From Solirubrobacteraceae bacterium (GTDB lineage Bacteria > Actinomycetota > Thermoleophilia > Solirubrobacterales > Solirubrobacteraceae), in NCBI GenBank assembly GCA_025449845.1, contig JANWIP010000005.1, positions 1 through 64,000 of the forward strand: 64,000 nt of DNA, given 5' to 3'. The first letter of the stretch is position 1. Each line of letters opens with the position of its first letter. The position numbers and the translations under genes are program-made. This document shows positions 24,406-32,332 of this stretch, one piece after another. The notes under the pieces are model-generated. The model had not been told where the DNA came from. It ran no database searches and was given only the letters and a program-made list of their open reading frames with translations.

Positions 24406-24786
24406 CTCTATCGCGACGGCAAGCTCGTACTCCAAGACTTCGCGGTCAAAGACATCTCCGAGCACCTCAAAGAGCCAGGGGCATGTGTGGACGTCTATGA
24501 CCATGTGTTGCGCGCCACCGAATGGACGGAGTCCCTGCGCGATCTGGTAACCACGATCCTTGAGACGAACCTCACGATCCAAGGCAATCGCATGAATCTT
24601 GTGATGAAGAAGGTCACAAGCTGGGCCGCGATCATTGCCGTCCCGACGGCCATCACGGGCTTCTATGGGCAGAACGTGCCCTACCCCGGCTTTGCGGCTC
24701 ATTGGGGCTTCTGGTTCTCAACAGCGCTCATCGTTGTGCTATCCACTGGCCTCTACTGGGCTTTCCGACGCAACGACTGGATCTAG
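24406..24786 (+). pseudogene. CorA-like divalent cation transporter, internally deleted
   Basis: In one frame, about 27 residues of the CorA N-terminus (LYRDGKLVLQDFAVKDISEH) run directly into the C-terminal coiled stalk and membrane part (VLRATEWTESLRDLVTTILE, then two helices with ITGFYGQN in place of the canonical YGMN-type motif, and a C-terminal RRNDWI). Some 190 residues are missing in the middle, in frame, and there is no start codon. No functional channel can be made. Confidence 0.8.
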
Positions 24787-25418
24787 TCAGCGGTGGTTCG
24801 TCTCTCTATGGCGGTTCGCTTCTCAGCGGTGGCGCGCTTCTGCGGATGAACGGTTTCACCGCGAGCGAGCATGGCGACGAAATGCTCGATTCGTCGGGCT
24901 CGCGTATCGCTGCGCTTGGTGTTGTGAATCCGATAGAGCACGGCGTATCGGTTCTGGCTTGAGAGCGTTTTGAACATCGCCTGCGCCCTGGGCTCGGCGG
25001 CCAGTGCCGCCGCTAAGTCGCTGGGCACCTCGATGGTCCGCTGGCCGGCATAGGCCGACTCCCACCTGCCATCTGCTTTGGCTCGCTCGACAGCTTCCAG
25101 GCCCGCGGGGTGCATGCGGCCCGCGTCGAGCAGCTGCTCGACAATGCCGACGTTGCGCTTTGACCATGGACTGCGTGCTCGCCGAGGGGTGAAGCGTTGG
25201 CGGTACGTGCGCTCATCCAGCCTTCTGACCTGACCGTCGATCCACCCGTGGCAAAGCGCCTCGTCGAGCGCCTCATCGTAGGTGAGGCTGGTCGGCTTGG
25301 TGGTGCCCTTTTTGGCAAGAATCAGCCAGACCCCCGCCGGGTCATCGTGGTGCGTGCCCAGCCAGCTCCGCCAGGCCGTGGCATCGGCGAGCAGCAGTTC
25401 AGGGAGCGCATCGGCCAC
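24783..25418 (-). CDS. YdeI/OmdA-family protein
   Basis: 211 residues. GVWLILAKKGTTKPTSLTYDEAL, CHGWIDGQVRRLDERTYRQRF and PRRARSPWSKRN are the hallmark N-terminal domain of YdeI (bacteriocin-protection/OmpD-associated) proteins; a C-terminal helical domain ends in a basic tail. Biochemical function is unknown. Convergent with the CorA remnant (4-base overlap). Confidence 0.85.
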   Translation of the reverse strand: MADALPELLLADATAWRSWLGTHHDDPAGVWLILAKKGTTKPTSLTYDEALDEALCHGWIDGQVRRLDERTYRQRFTPRRARSPWSKRNVGIVEQLLDAGRMHPAGLEAVERAKADGRWESAYAGQRTIEVPSDLAAALAAEPRAQAMFKTLSSQNRYAVLYRIHNTKRSDTRARRIEHFVAMLARGETVHPQKRATAEKRTAIERRTTAD

Positions 25419-25422
25419 CTGC

Positions 25423-26193
25423 TCAGGACTCCTGAGGGTCTAGGTAGCGCAGGGAGCCCGGTGTCGTGAGCAGCTCGCCGGTCTCTAGCAGCGTCTTCAG
25501 GCCAGACAGAATCATTGGCCAGCCACCATAGAGTTCGCTGTTGGCACCCTCACGCAATTGATCGTGGATGACGGTCAGCCGGCATGAATCGCCGACCGGC
25601 TCGATCTCCCAGGTGACCCTTGAGCTTCCTTCTCGTTTCACGTCCTCGCTCCACAGCGCCGTGAAGCTCTGCACCAGCCGGTGGGGGGGATCGACCTCCA
25701 GGTTCTCGCCCTCGCAGAGCACGGCGGATGCCGCTGGATGGACCGCTTTGTAGTGAGAGCCCGGCTGCCAGTCTGACTCAATGCCCATGCCAAAGTTGTA
25801 CTTGCCGCGCATCTCGGGGTTGGTGATCGCCTCCCAGAGGTGCTCCGGTGTGGTCTTGATGTAGATCTCGTACACCTTCTCCATCATGTTCTCCTCGATT
25901 CGTTGCTTTAGCTCGCTGAGCGTTGCGACCCAGGGCTCTGAGTACTTGCTCACCCACCTGTCATGGACAAGCCTGATTGGGACGGCATTCAGGAAGTGGA
26001 GCTTCTCGCGCCCGTGTTTGCGCGCGACCACCAGGCCTGCCTCTTCAAGCACCTTCAGGTGCTTCATCACGCCAAAGCGCGTCATCGGCAATCGCTGCTC
26101 GAGCGCACTCAGCGTCTGTCCGTCCTGCTTGAACAACTCGTCGAGCAGGCTCCGTCGCGTCGGGTCGGCAAGGGCCTTGAACACCGCGTCCAT
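25423..26193 (-). CDS. ArsR-SRPBCC fusion regulator
   Basis: 256 residues from ATG 26193. Residues 1-95 are an ArsR winged helix (MDAVFKALADPTRRSLLDEL, then MTRFGVMKHLKVLEEAGLV). Residues 110-256 are an AHSA1-type SRPBCC domain (MMEKVYEIYIKTTPEHLWEA, and GWPMILSGLKTLLETGELL near the end). Fusion of the two parts, separate in the cluster at 23.7-24.4 kb, suggests a ligand-responsive repressor. An inverted repeat upstream (26208-26223) is a plausible operator. Nine bases separate it from the YdeI gene, so the two are likely co-transcribed. Confidence 0.87.
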   Translation of the reverse strand: MDAVFKALADPTRRSLLDELFKQDGQTLSALEQRLPMTRFGVMKHLKVLEEAGLVVARKHGREKLHFLNAVPIRLVHDRWVSKYSEPWVATLSELKQRIEENMMEKVYEIYIKTTPEHLWEAITNPEMRGKYNFGMGIESDWQPGSHYKAVHPAASAVLCEGENLEVDPPHRLVQSFTALWSEDVKREGSSRVTWEIEPVGDSCRLTVIHDQLREGANSELYGGWPMILSGLKTLLETGELLTTPGSLRYLDPQES

Positions 26194-26207
26194 ACTCACC
26201 ACTATAC

Positions 26208-26223
26208 GTGACCTTTTGGTCAC
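26208..26223. promoter_or_regulatory. Inverted repeat upstream of ArsR-SRPBCC gene
   Basis: GTGACC-TTTT-GGTCAC is a perfect 6-bp inverted repeat with a 4-bp spacer, 15 bp before the ATG at 26193. Its position in the divergent promoter fits ArsR autoregulation and possibly control of the 2-hydroxyacid dehydrogenase on the other side. Binding is inferred. Confidence 0.6.
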
Positions 26224-26270
26224 CTGTCAAGGGCACGGCTCCACAACTACCCATCCTGTTTGATGTCCGC

Positions 26271-27218
26271 ATGAGCATCATCGTGTGGATGCGTGACCGT
26301 GAGCAGCGCCAGTCTTTGGGGCCGCTTCCTGAGGGAGTCGAGTTGCACCTGATCCCGGAGGGAGCTACGCCTCCGGCGGAGATAGTCGACGCCGAGTTCC
26401 TGGTGCCTCCATATGACTCCCCAGCAGTGCTGCAGCTGCTCGGACAGATGCCCAGGTTGGCTGTCGTTCAGGCGATCTCTGCCGGCACGGAGTCACTGCT
26501 TCCATGGATACCCAAGGGGGTCACGCTCTGCAACGCGCGCGGTACTCGCGACACCGCCGTGGCGGAGTGGATTCTGGGAGCGATCTTTGCGATGGAAAAG
26601 CGTCTGCCCACTTTCGCCCAGCGCCAGCAGGAACACCTCTGGAGTCACCAGCTCCTGGAGGAGCTTGCTGGCAAGCGCGCGCTGCTGGTGGGTTACGGCT
26701 CAATCGGGCGCTGCGTGGCGGAGAAGCTAACCGCACTTGGGGTCCATGTCGAAGGCGTCGCATCCAAGGCTCGCTCAGGTGTCCACGGTGTGGAAGATCT
26801 GCCGAGGCTGCTCCGAACAGCTGACATTGTCGTGCTGACGGTGCCGCTCACGCCGCTAACTAATCACCTGGTGGACGATCGCATGCTCTCTCAGATGCGC
26901 TCTGGCGCACTCCTTGTCAATGCCTCACGAGGCGCGGTCCTCGACACAGACGCCCTCGTGACTCATCTCACTGCCGGTCATATTCGTGCGGCGCTTGACG
27001 TGACCGATCCCGAGCCGCTGCCGGCCGAGCACCCGCTCTGGGACGCGCCGGGCGTCTTTCTGACGCCGCACCTCGCCGGCGACTCTCCCCAGGCGGAGCA
27101 GCGCGTATACAGCTTCATCGGTGAGCAGATCCGCCGCTACGCGAGGGGTGAGCCTCTACACAACGTGGTGGTAAGGACCGAAAGCGACTCGGGAAGTTCT
27201 CAGGAAGCATTGAGCTGA
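26271..27218 (+). CDS. D-isomer-specific 2-hydroxyacid dehydrogenase
   Basis: 315 residues from ATG 26271. The NAD-binding domain carries ALLVGYGSIGRCVAEKLTAL, and the family signatures VVLTVPLTPLTNHLVDDRML and ALLVNASRGAVLDTDALVTH are present; the catalytic Arg lies in NASRGAV, the Glu in DVTDPEPLPAEHPLW and the His in FLTPHLAGD. An NADH-linked 2-keto acid reductase; the exact substrate (glyoxylate, phosphoglycerate or other) is not defined. Stand-alone gene. Confidence 0.9.
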   Translation: MSIIVWMRDREQRQSLGPLPEGVELHLIPEGATPPAEIVDAEFLVPPYDSPAVLQLLGQMPRLAVVQAISAGTESLLPWIPKGVTLCNARGTRDTAVAEWILGAIFAMEKRLPTFAQRQQEHLWSHQLLEELAGKRALLVGYGSIGRCVAEKLTALGVHVEGVASKARSGVHGVEDLPRLLRTADIVVLTVPLTPLTNHLVDDRMLSQMRSGALLVNASRGAVLDTDALVTHLTAGHIRAALDVTDPEPLPAEHPLWDAPGVFLTPHLAGDSPQAEQRVYSFIGEQIRRYARGEPLHNVVVRTESDSGSSQEALS

Positions 27219-27247
27219 ACCTGACAAGGGGAGCTTAGGTTGCTCCC

Positions 27248-27658
27248 ATGTCAAAGACCAAGGCAGCTTCCCCCACCAAAGCAGCTTCGACCACACGCGG
27301 CGAGCAGCTTCGCCAGGCGCGTGCCAGCCGAATCGCGCGTACCCGTCGTCACGTAGCCGCCGCGAGCCTCTCTACTTTTGCGCTCGCCTGGGCCGTGATT
27401 GCCGCGGGCGGCTCGCAGGGAGCTACGAGCACCCCGACGAGAGCTCTGAGCACCACGACGAAAACCTCGGTTCCCGCGGTCTCGAGCACAAGCACGAGCA
27501 CGGAATCGAGCACGAGCACGAACCCGAGCGCAAGCACAAACACGAGTTCAAGCACCAGCACGGGCGCTGCCTCCTCCCAGGCCAGCTCCACGAACACCAC
27601 CTCCAGCAGCTCCGAATCCGAAAGCTCCGCGTCCCCCGTCACAACGCGCCAGTCCTGA
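27248..27658 (+). CDS. Ser/Thr-rich membrane-anchored protein
   Basis: 136 residues. A basic cytoplasmic N-terminus, one transmembrane helix (AAASLSTFALAWAVIAAGG) and about 75 residues made mostly of Ser, Thr and Ala (STSTSTESSTSTNPSAS). No folded domain is visible. It is the first gene of the flavinylation-type cluster (ferric-reductase-like protein, ApbE). In related clusters this position usually holds a protein with an FMN-binding domain after such a linker; here that domain is missing. The low-complexity tail contains one TGAAS, loosely like an ApbE target, but this is weak. Confidence 0.65.
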   Translation: MSKTKAASPTKAASTTRGEQLRQARASRIARTRRHVAAASLSTFALAWAVIAAGGSQGATSTPTRALSTTTKTSVPAVSSTSTSTESSTSTNPSASTNTSSSTSTGAASSQASSTNTTSSSSESESSASPVTTRQS

Positions 27659-27667
27659 GGGTTGCTG

Positions 27668-28228
27668 ATGCTTGCACTCGCCACCGGAACTCATGTCTTC
27701 TGGATCACGAGCCGCGCAGCCGGTATGGCAGCGTTGCTGCTCGCGAGCCTCTCCGTCTGCATTGGCCTCGCGATGGGCGGGCGGCTGATCCCGCGGGGCA
27801 CGCGCGATCTGCGTACCACGCATGAGGCGCTGTCGCTGGCCACGATGGCCGCGCTGGCAGTACACGCCCTCAGCCTGCTGGGCGACTCCTATCTGCACCC
27901 GTCCCTCGCCGATGTAACGCTGCCATTCGCCAGCTCATACGCGCAGCCATGGATGACGATCGGCATCCTCGCCGGTTGGCTGACGATCCTGCTTGGCCTC
28001 TCCTATTACGTACGCGGGCGCATCGGGGTGCAGCGCTGGCGGATGCTGCACCGCTTTACCGCCTTCGCTTGGCTGCTTGGTCTCGTGCACGCCCTCGGCG
28101 AGGGCACCGACACAGGCGCCGTGTGGTTTCTGGCACCGCTTGCACTTGTGGCGCTCCCAGCCCTGGTGCTGCTCATCGCACGCATGCTTGGTGGCGTTTC
28201 CACCGGCGGGGCGGTGAGGCGCGCATGA
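27668..28228 (+). CDS. Ferric-reductase-like transmembrane protein
   Basis: 186 residues from ATG 27668 (TTG 27662 also possible). Five to six membrane helices; heme-ligand-type histidines in TTHEALSLATMAALAVHALS and QRWRMLHRFTAFAWLLGLVHA, the pattern of the ferric-reductase/YedZ-like domain that carries b-type heme and moves electrons across the membrane. Its stop overlaps the ApbE gene start (ATGA), consistent with an extracytoplasmic electron-transfer unit. Confidence 0.82.
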   Translation: MLALATGTHVFWITSRAAGMAALLLASLSVCIGLAMGGRLIPRGTRDLRTTHEALSLATMAALAVHALSLLGDSYLHPSLADVTLPFASSYAQPWMTIGILAGWLTILLGLSYYVRGRIGVQRWRMLHRFTAFAWLLGLVHALGEGTDTGAVWFLAPLALVALPALVLLIARMLGGVSTGGAVRRA

Positions 28229-29280
28229 GCGAACACACGCGCACGAGTGAACACACGCGAATGGGCGCACGCGCGGGGGCCGAGGCCAGCAGCGCGTTTG
28301 CGTGCTTTGGCTCGACGTGCGCCGCGCTCGTCAACGGCCACGGCGGGCTCGGCTCGCCCTCGGCGGCAGTCACCACCGCGCGTGAGCGCCTGCTCGCGGG
28401 ACACCGGCGCTTCAGTCGCTTTGACTCGGCCAGTGAGCTCTCGCTGCTCAATGCAGACCCGCGTGAGGCGGTACCGGTAAGCGCCGAGATGGCGCGCTTT
28501 CTCGCCGCCGCGATCAGCGTCACGCGGCTTAGCGATGGGCTCGTTGACGCCACTCTGCTGCCTCAGCTGGTGCGCGCCGGCTATGACCGCGACCTCAGTA
28601 CGCCGGTGCCGTTGGCATTCGCGCTTTCTCGCGCACCCGCGCGTCGTCCTGCGCGCGCTGATCCCGCGGCGCGTTGGCGCGAGGTTGAGGTCGACCGCTG
28701 GGCGCGCATCGTGCGCCGCCCGCCTGGCTTGATGCTCGACAGCGGTGGCATCGTCAAGGGCCTACTGGCAGACCTGCTCGGTTCCGAGCTGGCAACGCAT
28801 GCGAGCTTTGCGATCGACTGCGCCGGGGATCTGCGAATTGGTGGCACCGCGCGGCTCGCACGGCCGGTGAACGTCGCAAGCCCTTTTGACGACAGCGTCC
28901 TGCACACGTTCAATCTGCGCGAAGGCGGGATCGCCACCAGCGGCATTGGCCGGCGCAGCTGGCTCGACGCCAACGGAGCGCCCGCGCATCACCTGCTCGA
29001 CCCTGCCAGTGGACGCCCCGCCTTCACGGGCATCGTGCAGGTGACGGCGCTTGCGCCGAGCGCGCTCAAGGCCGAGATGCGCGCCAAGGCTGCGCTGCTC
29101 GCAGGTCCCGCACAGGCCCAGCGCTGGCTCCCAGACGGTGGCCTCATCGTCCACGACGACGGCACGCACACCGTGCTCCCAGCCAGATCCCAGACAGGGG
29201 GCCGAGAAGCTTTCCAGCAGCAGCAGCAGCAGACAGCCAGGCGTCCTGCCAGGACTGTCGCAATGTCCATCACCAAATGA
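28225..29280 (+). CDS. apbE: FAD:protein FMN transferase (ApbE)
   Basis: 351 residues from ATG 28225, overlapping the preceding stop. ApbE features: HRRFSRFDSASELSLLNAD near residue 65, MLDSGGIVKGLLADLL (conserved Gly-rich loop), FAIDCAGDLRIGG and APAHHLLDPASGRPA with the metal-binding region. It transfers FMN from FAD onto a Thr/Ser of extracytoplasmic redox proteins. No typical signal peptide; an odd N-terminus repeats EHTRTSEHTRM. The C-terminus ends in a Gln run followed by basic residues. The FMN acceptor protein is not apparent in the cluster. Confidence 0.88.
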   Translation: MSEHTRTSEHTRMGARAGAEASSAFACFGSTCAALVNGHGGLGSPSAAVTTARERLLAGHRRFSRFDSASELSLLNADPREAVPVSAEMARFLAAAISVTRLSDGLVDATLLPQLVRAGYDRDLSTPVPLAFALSRAPARRPARADPAARWREVEVDRWARIVRRPPGLMLDSGGIVKGLLADLLGSELATHASFAIDCAGDLRIGGTARLARPVNVASPFDDSVLHTFNLREGGIATSGIGRRSWLDANGAPAHHLLDPASGRPAFTGIVQVTALAPSALKAEMRAKAALLAGPAQAQRWLPDGGLIVHDDGTHTVLPARSQTGGREAFQQQQQQTARRPARTVAMSITK

Positions 29281-29297
29281 GAACGGAGTGAGCAACG

Positions 29298-29459
29298 ATG
29301 TCGATCCACACACCAACAACCTGGCGCCCAACGCTCGCGGTATGCGGGCTGGCGGGCGTCGGCTATCTCGTCGGCTGGAGCCGCGGCTCGCGTTGGACGC
29401 AGGCCACCCTGTCCGACCCGACCCGGCAGGCGCCACAGGGCGCGCCGCACTGGTCATGA
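29298..29459 (+). CDS. Small membrane-anchored protein (53 aa)
   Basis: A short frame from ATG 29298, 17 bases after the apbE stop, to TGA 29459, which overlaps the ATG of the GT39 gene (ATGA). It encodes MSIHTPTTWRPTLAVCGLAG and one weak hydrophobic helix, then a polar tail rich in Pro and Gln. An upstream GGAGTGAG is a fitting ribosome binding site. The tight spacing on both sides argues that it is translated. No family is recognised. Confidence 0.5.
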   Translation: MSIHTPTTWRPTLAVCGLAGVGYLVGWSRGSRWTQATLSDPTRQAPQGAPHWS

Positions 29460-31588
29460 GCAGCGCGGGCGCATCGACCCACGCGCTCGACGCGCCGCTG
29501 GCGGCTCGCCGCGAGCGCACGCGCGGCCGTACGCTCCCGCGCCCACGGCCGGAGCTCGCGGGCCTGATGGCGCTCGCCGCGCTGCTCAACCTCTGGGCAC
29601 TCTCGCGCAACGGATGGGCCAACGAGTACTACAGCGCCGCCGTGCGCTCGATGAGTACCAGCTGGCACAACTTCCTCTACGCCTCCTTCGACGCGGGCGG
29701 CGTGATGACGGTCGACAAGCCGCCGCTCGCACTGTGGGTGCAGGCGCTGTCCGTACGCATCTTCGGCTTCCATTCGCTCAGCATCCTGGTGCCACAGGCA
29801 CTGATGGGCGTCGCGAGTGTCGCGCTCGTCTATGACCTCACGCGGCGGCATTGGGGCCGGACGGCCGGCTTCGCCGCGGGGCTTGTGCTTGCGCTCACGC
29901 CCATCTCGGTTGCGATCTCCCGCCACAACAACCCCGACGCACTGCTGGTGCTCTGCTGCGTCTTCGCTCTGTGGTGCCTAGGACGCGCGTTGGAGGATGG
30001 TCGTACACGCTGGCTGGTGCTGGCGGGCGTCAGCGTTGGGCTCGGCTTTGAGACGAAGATGGCCGTGGCCCTGATGGTCGTGCCGGGGATCGCCGCCGCA
30101 TGGCTTTGGATCGCCCCGCGCGGGCGCATCGCCGCATTGCGCCAGTTGCTGGCGGGTGGGGCGGCACTCGTTGTGGTCGGCGGCGCGTGGCCGCTGCTCG
30201 TCGCACTCACGCCGGCCGCGGATCGGCCTTGGGTATCCGGTACCAGCGACAACAGCATCTGGTCGCTGATCTTCGGCTACAACGGCATTGCCCGCCTGGA
30301 AGGCCAGTCGGGTGGTCCGAGCGGCAACGGCTTTGGCGGCGGCACCGGCCCGTTCGGTGGCGAAGTTGGACCACTGCGCCTGCTGAATGCGAGTCTCGGC
30401 GGGCAGGCCGGTTGGCTGCTTGGCTTTGCGCTTGTTGCAGGCATCGGCGGCCTCGTCGCCACACGCCTGCGACGCGCGGACAAGCGCAGCGGTTGGCTGA
30501 TCGCTGTCGGCGGCGCCTTCCTCACCACCGCGGTCGCCTTCAGCTTCGCGCAGGGGATCTTTCACCCGTACTACGTCTCTTTACTGGCGCCGTTTGGAGC
30601 TGCGCTTGTCGGCGCCGGTGTCGGCCTGGTGCTTGCGGGCGGACGTCTCGCGCGCGTCATTGGACCGTTGGCGGTGCTCGGCGGGGTCGTAACGGAGCTG
30701 GCAGTGCTGGGAGTGAGCCCCGACGGGCTCGCCTGGCTCACACCGCTGCTGCTGCTCGGCGGCGCGCTCACGGCGGTCGCGCTTGCGACCAAACGCTCGG
30801 TGCGCGTGCGCCGTGCGGCGCTCGCTGCCGCGCTCGGCTTGCTTTTGGTCGCACCCGGGGTCTGGGCGGTGCAGACTCTGGGCCACGCTGCCAGTGGCAC
30901 CTTCCCCGCTGGCGGATCGGCCAGTGCCGGCTTCGGCGGCGGTGGTCCCGGCGGCGGTGTGGGTCCCGGCGGTGGTTTCACCGGGGGAGGACCCGGTAGC
31001 GGCGGGCCTGGCGGAGGCCGACAGGGCGTCAGGCCAGGTACAGGCAACCCAGTTGTGATGCCGAACGCCCCGGCAGGTGCGCAGGCCCGGATTCTGGGAC
31101 CGCCCCCAGCCGGTGCAGGTCAGCCTGGGACTGTTGGAGGACCAGGCGGTGGCGGTGGACTTGGAGTCGGCGGCGGTCCAGGCGGCGGCGGTGGCCCAGG
31201 CGGCCGCGGTCCGTTCGGCGGCAACGAACGGCAGGTTACGCAGGCGCTCAGCTACATCCGCACCCACGGCGGCGGCACGCTTGGCGTCTCAAGCCAGCAG
31301 GGTGCATCCAGCTCGATCCTCACCTCAGACGCCCACGTCGCCGGCATCGGCGGCTTCTCCGGACGCGAGAGCGAAGTGTCGGTCGCCTGGCTGGCCGGAG
31401 CCGTCCGCGATGGCCGCATCCGCTGGGTGCTGACCGAAGGCAGCTCAGGCGGCGGGCTGCCGAATGACAGCCGTGTCGGCTCGCGCACCGCGATGGCCGC
31501 GGTGGCAAAGGTCTGCACTCGCGTCTCCACAAGCAAAGCTCTCTATGACTGTCAGGGCAAGTCAGCGGCCCTCGCGGCCCTCACATAA
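29456..31588 (+). CDS. Family 39 glycosyltransferase, ArnT/PMT-like
   Basis: 710 residues from ATG 29456. First extracytoplasmic loop NGWANEYYSAAVRSMSTSWH and the following MTVDKPPLALWVQAL are the hallmark of GT39 actinobacterial enzymes (metal/catalytic Glu and Asp), followed by about 11-12 membrane helices. A soluble C-terminal domain of 190 residues is split by long Gly/Pro-rich stretches (about residues 490-590). It would use a polyprenyl-phosphate sugar to modify a lipid or protein outside the membrane. Its position after ApbE and before the two-component genes is repeated in other actinobacteria as I know them; acceptor unknown. Confidence 0.85.
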   Translation: MSSAGASTHALDAPLAARRERTRGRTLPRPRPELAGLMALAALLNLWALSRNGWANEYYSAAVRSMSTSWHNFLYASFDAGGVMTVDKPPLALWVQALSVRIFGFHSLSILVPQALMGVASVALVYDLTRRHWGRTAGFAAGLVLALTPISVAISRHNNPDALLVLCCVFALWCLGRALEDGRTRWLVLAGVSVGLGFETKMAVALMVVPGIAAAWLWIAPRGRIAALRQLLAGGAALVVVGGAWPLLVALTPAADRPWVSGTSDNSIWSLIFGYNGIARLEGQSGGPSGNGFGGGTGPFGGEVGPLRLLNASLGGQAGWLLGFALVAGIGGLVATRLRRADKRSGWLIAVGGAFLTTAVAFSFAQGIFHPYYVSLLAPFGAALVGAGVGLVLAGGRLARVIGPLAVLGGVVTELAVLGVSPDGLAWLTPLLLLGGALTAVALATKRSVRVRRAALAAALGLLLVAPGVWAVQTLGHAASGTFPAGGSASAGFGGGGPGGGVGPGGGFTGGGPGSGGPGGGRQGVRPGTGNPVVMPNAPAGAQARILGPPPAGAGQPGTVGGPGGGGGLGVGGGPGGGGGPGGRGPFGGNERQVTQALSYIRTHGGGTLGVSSQQGASSSILTSDAHVAGIGGFSGRESEVSVAWLAGAVRDGRIRWVLTEGSSGGGLPNDSRVGSRTAMAAVAKVCTRVSTSKALYDCQGKSAALAALT

Positions 31589-31630
31589 GGCTCTCAGGAA
31601 GTTCCCAGCCTCGCCGTCGATAATCCCCCT

Positions 31631-32332
31631 ATGAGCGAGGCTGGGAACTCCCACCGAGTGCTTGTCGTAGACGATGAGCCGAACATCGCGGATGTGATCT
31701 CGATGGCCCTGCGCTATCAGGGCTTCGAGGTCGCCACCGCGGCCACCGGTGCAGAGGCGCTGAGCGCAGTGCGCTCGTTCCGTCCCCAGTTGATGCTGCT
31801 CGATGTGATGCTGCCCGATATGGAGGGCTTTGAGGTCGCCCGCCGTCTTGGCGCTGAGCACGCGCGGGTGCCGATCATCTTCCTCACCGCACGCGACGCC
31901 ACGGAGGACAAGGTGAGAGGCCTCACCGTCGGCGGCGATGACTACGTCACCAAGCCGTTCAGCCTGGAGGAGTTGATTGCGCGCGTGCGGGCGCTGCTGC
32001 GGCGTTCAGGAGCCAGCGAGCCCGAGTCGGGCCTGCTGACGTTCGCGGATGTCGAGCTGGACGAGGACGCCCACGAGGTCACGCGCGCAGGCGCACTGAT
32101 CGAGCTGACCGCCACGGAGTATCGGCTGCTGCGCTACCTGATGCTCAATCCGCGTCACGTGCTCACGCGTACGCAGTTGCTTGAGCACGTATGGGACTAC
32201 GACTTCGGCGGCGATGCCCGTGTGCTGGAGACCTACATCAGCTATCTGCGCAAGAAACTCGACGCGCACGGCCCGGCGCTGATTCACACCGTGCGCGGCG
32301 TCGGCTATGTCCTGCGCCTACCGCGCTCGTGA
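31631..32332 (+). CDS. OmpR/PhoB-family response regulator (MprA-like)
   Basis: 233 residues. Receiver domain with acidic pair DDEPN (residues 14-15), phospho-acceptor Asp 58 in LLDVMLPDMEG, and Lys in DDYVTKPFSLEEL; winged-helix output domain with RTQLLEHVWDYDFGGDARVL and YISYLRKKLD. The stop overlaps the histidine kinase start (TGATG), so the two form an obligate pair. Confidence 0.93.
   Translation: MSEAGNSHRVLVVDDEPNIADVISMALRYQGFEVATAATGAEALSAVRSFRPQLMLLDVMLPDMEGFEVARRLGAEHARVPIIFLTARDATEDKVRGLTVGGDDYVTKPFSLEELIARVRALLRRSGASEPESGLLTFADVELDEDAHEVTRAGALIELTATEYRLLRYLMLNPRHVLTRTQLLEHVWDYDFGGDARVLETYISYLRKKLDAHGPALIHTVRGVGYVLRLPRS

Noticed and set aside
24394..24702. Minus-strand frame opposite the CorA remnant
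   Set aside because: No family features; the plus-strand frame gives clear CorA N- and C-terminal motifs.
27480..27610. Short tandem repeats of AGCACGAGCACG type as a separate repeat element
   Set aside because: They are coding low-complexity for the Ser/Thr-rich tail; no independent element is needed.
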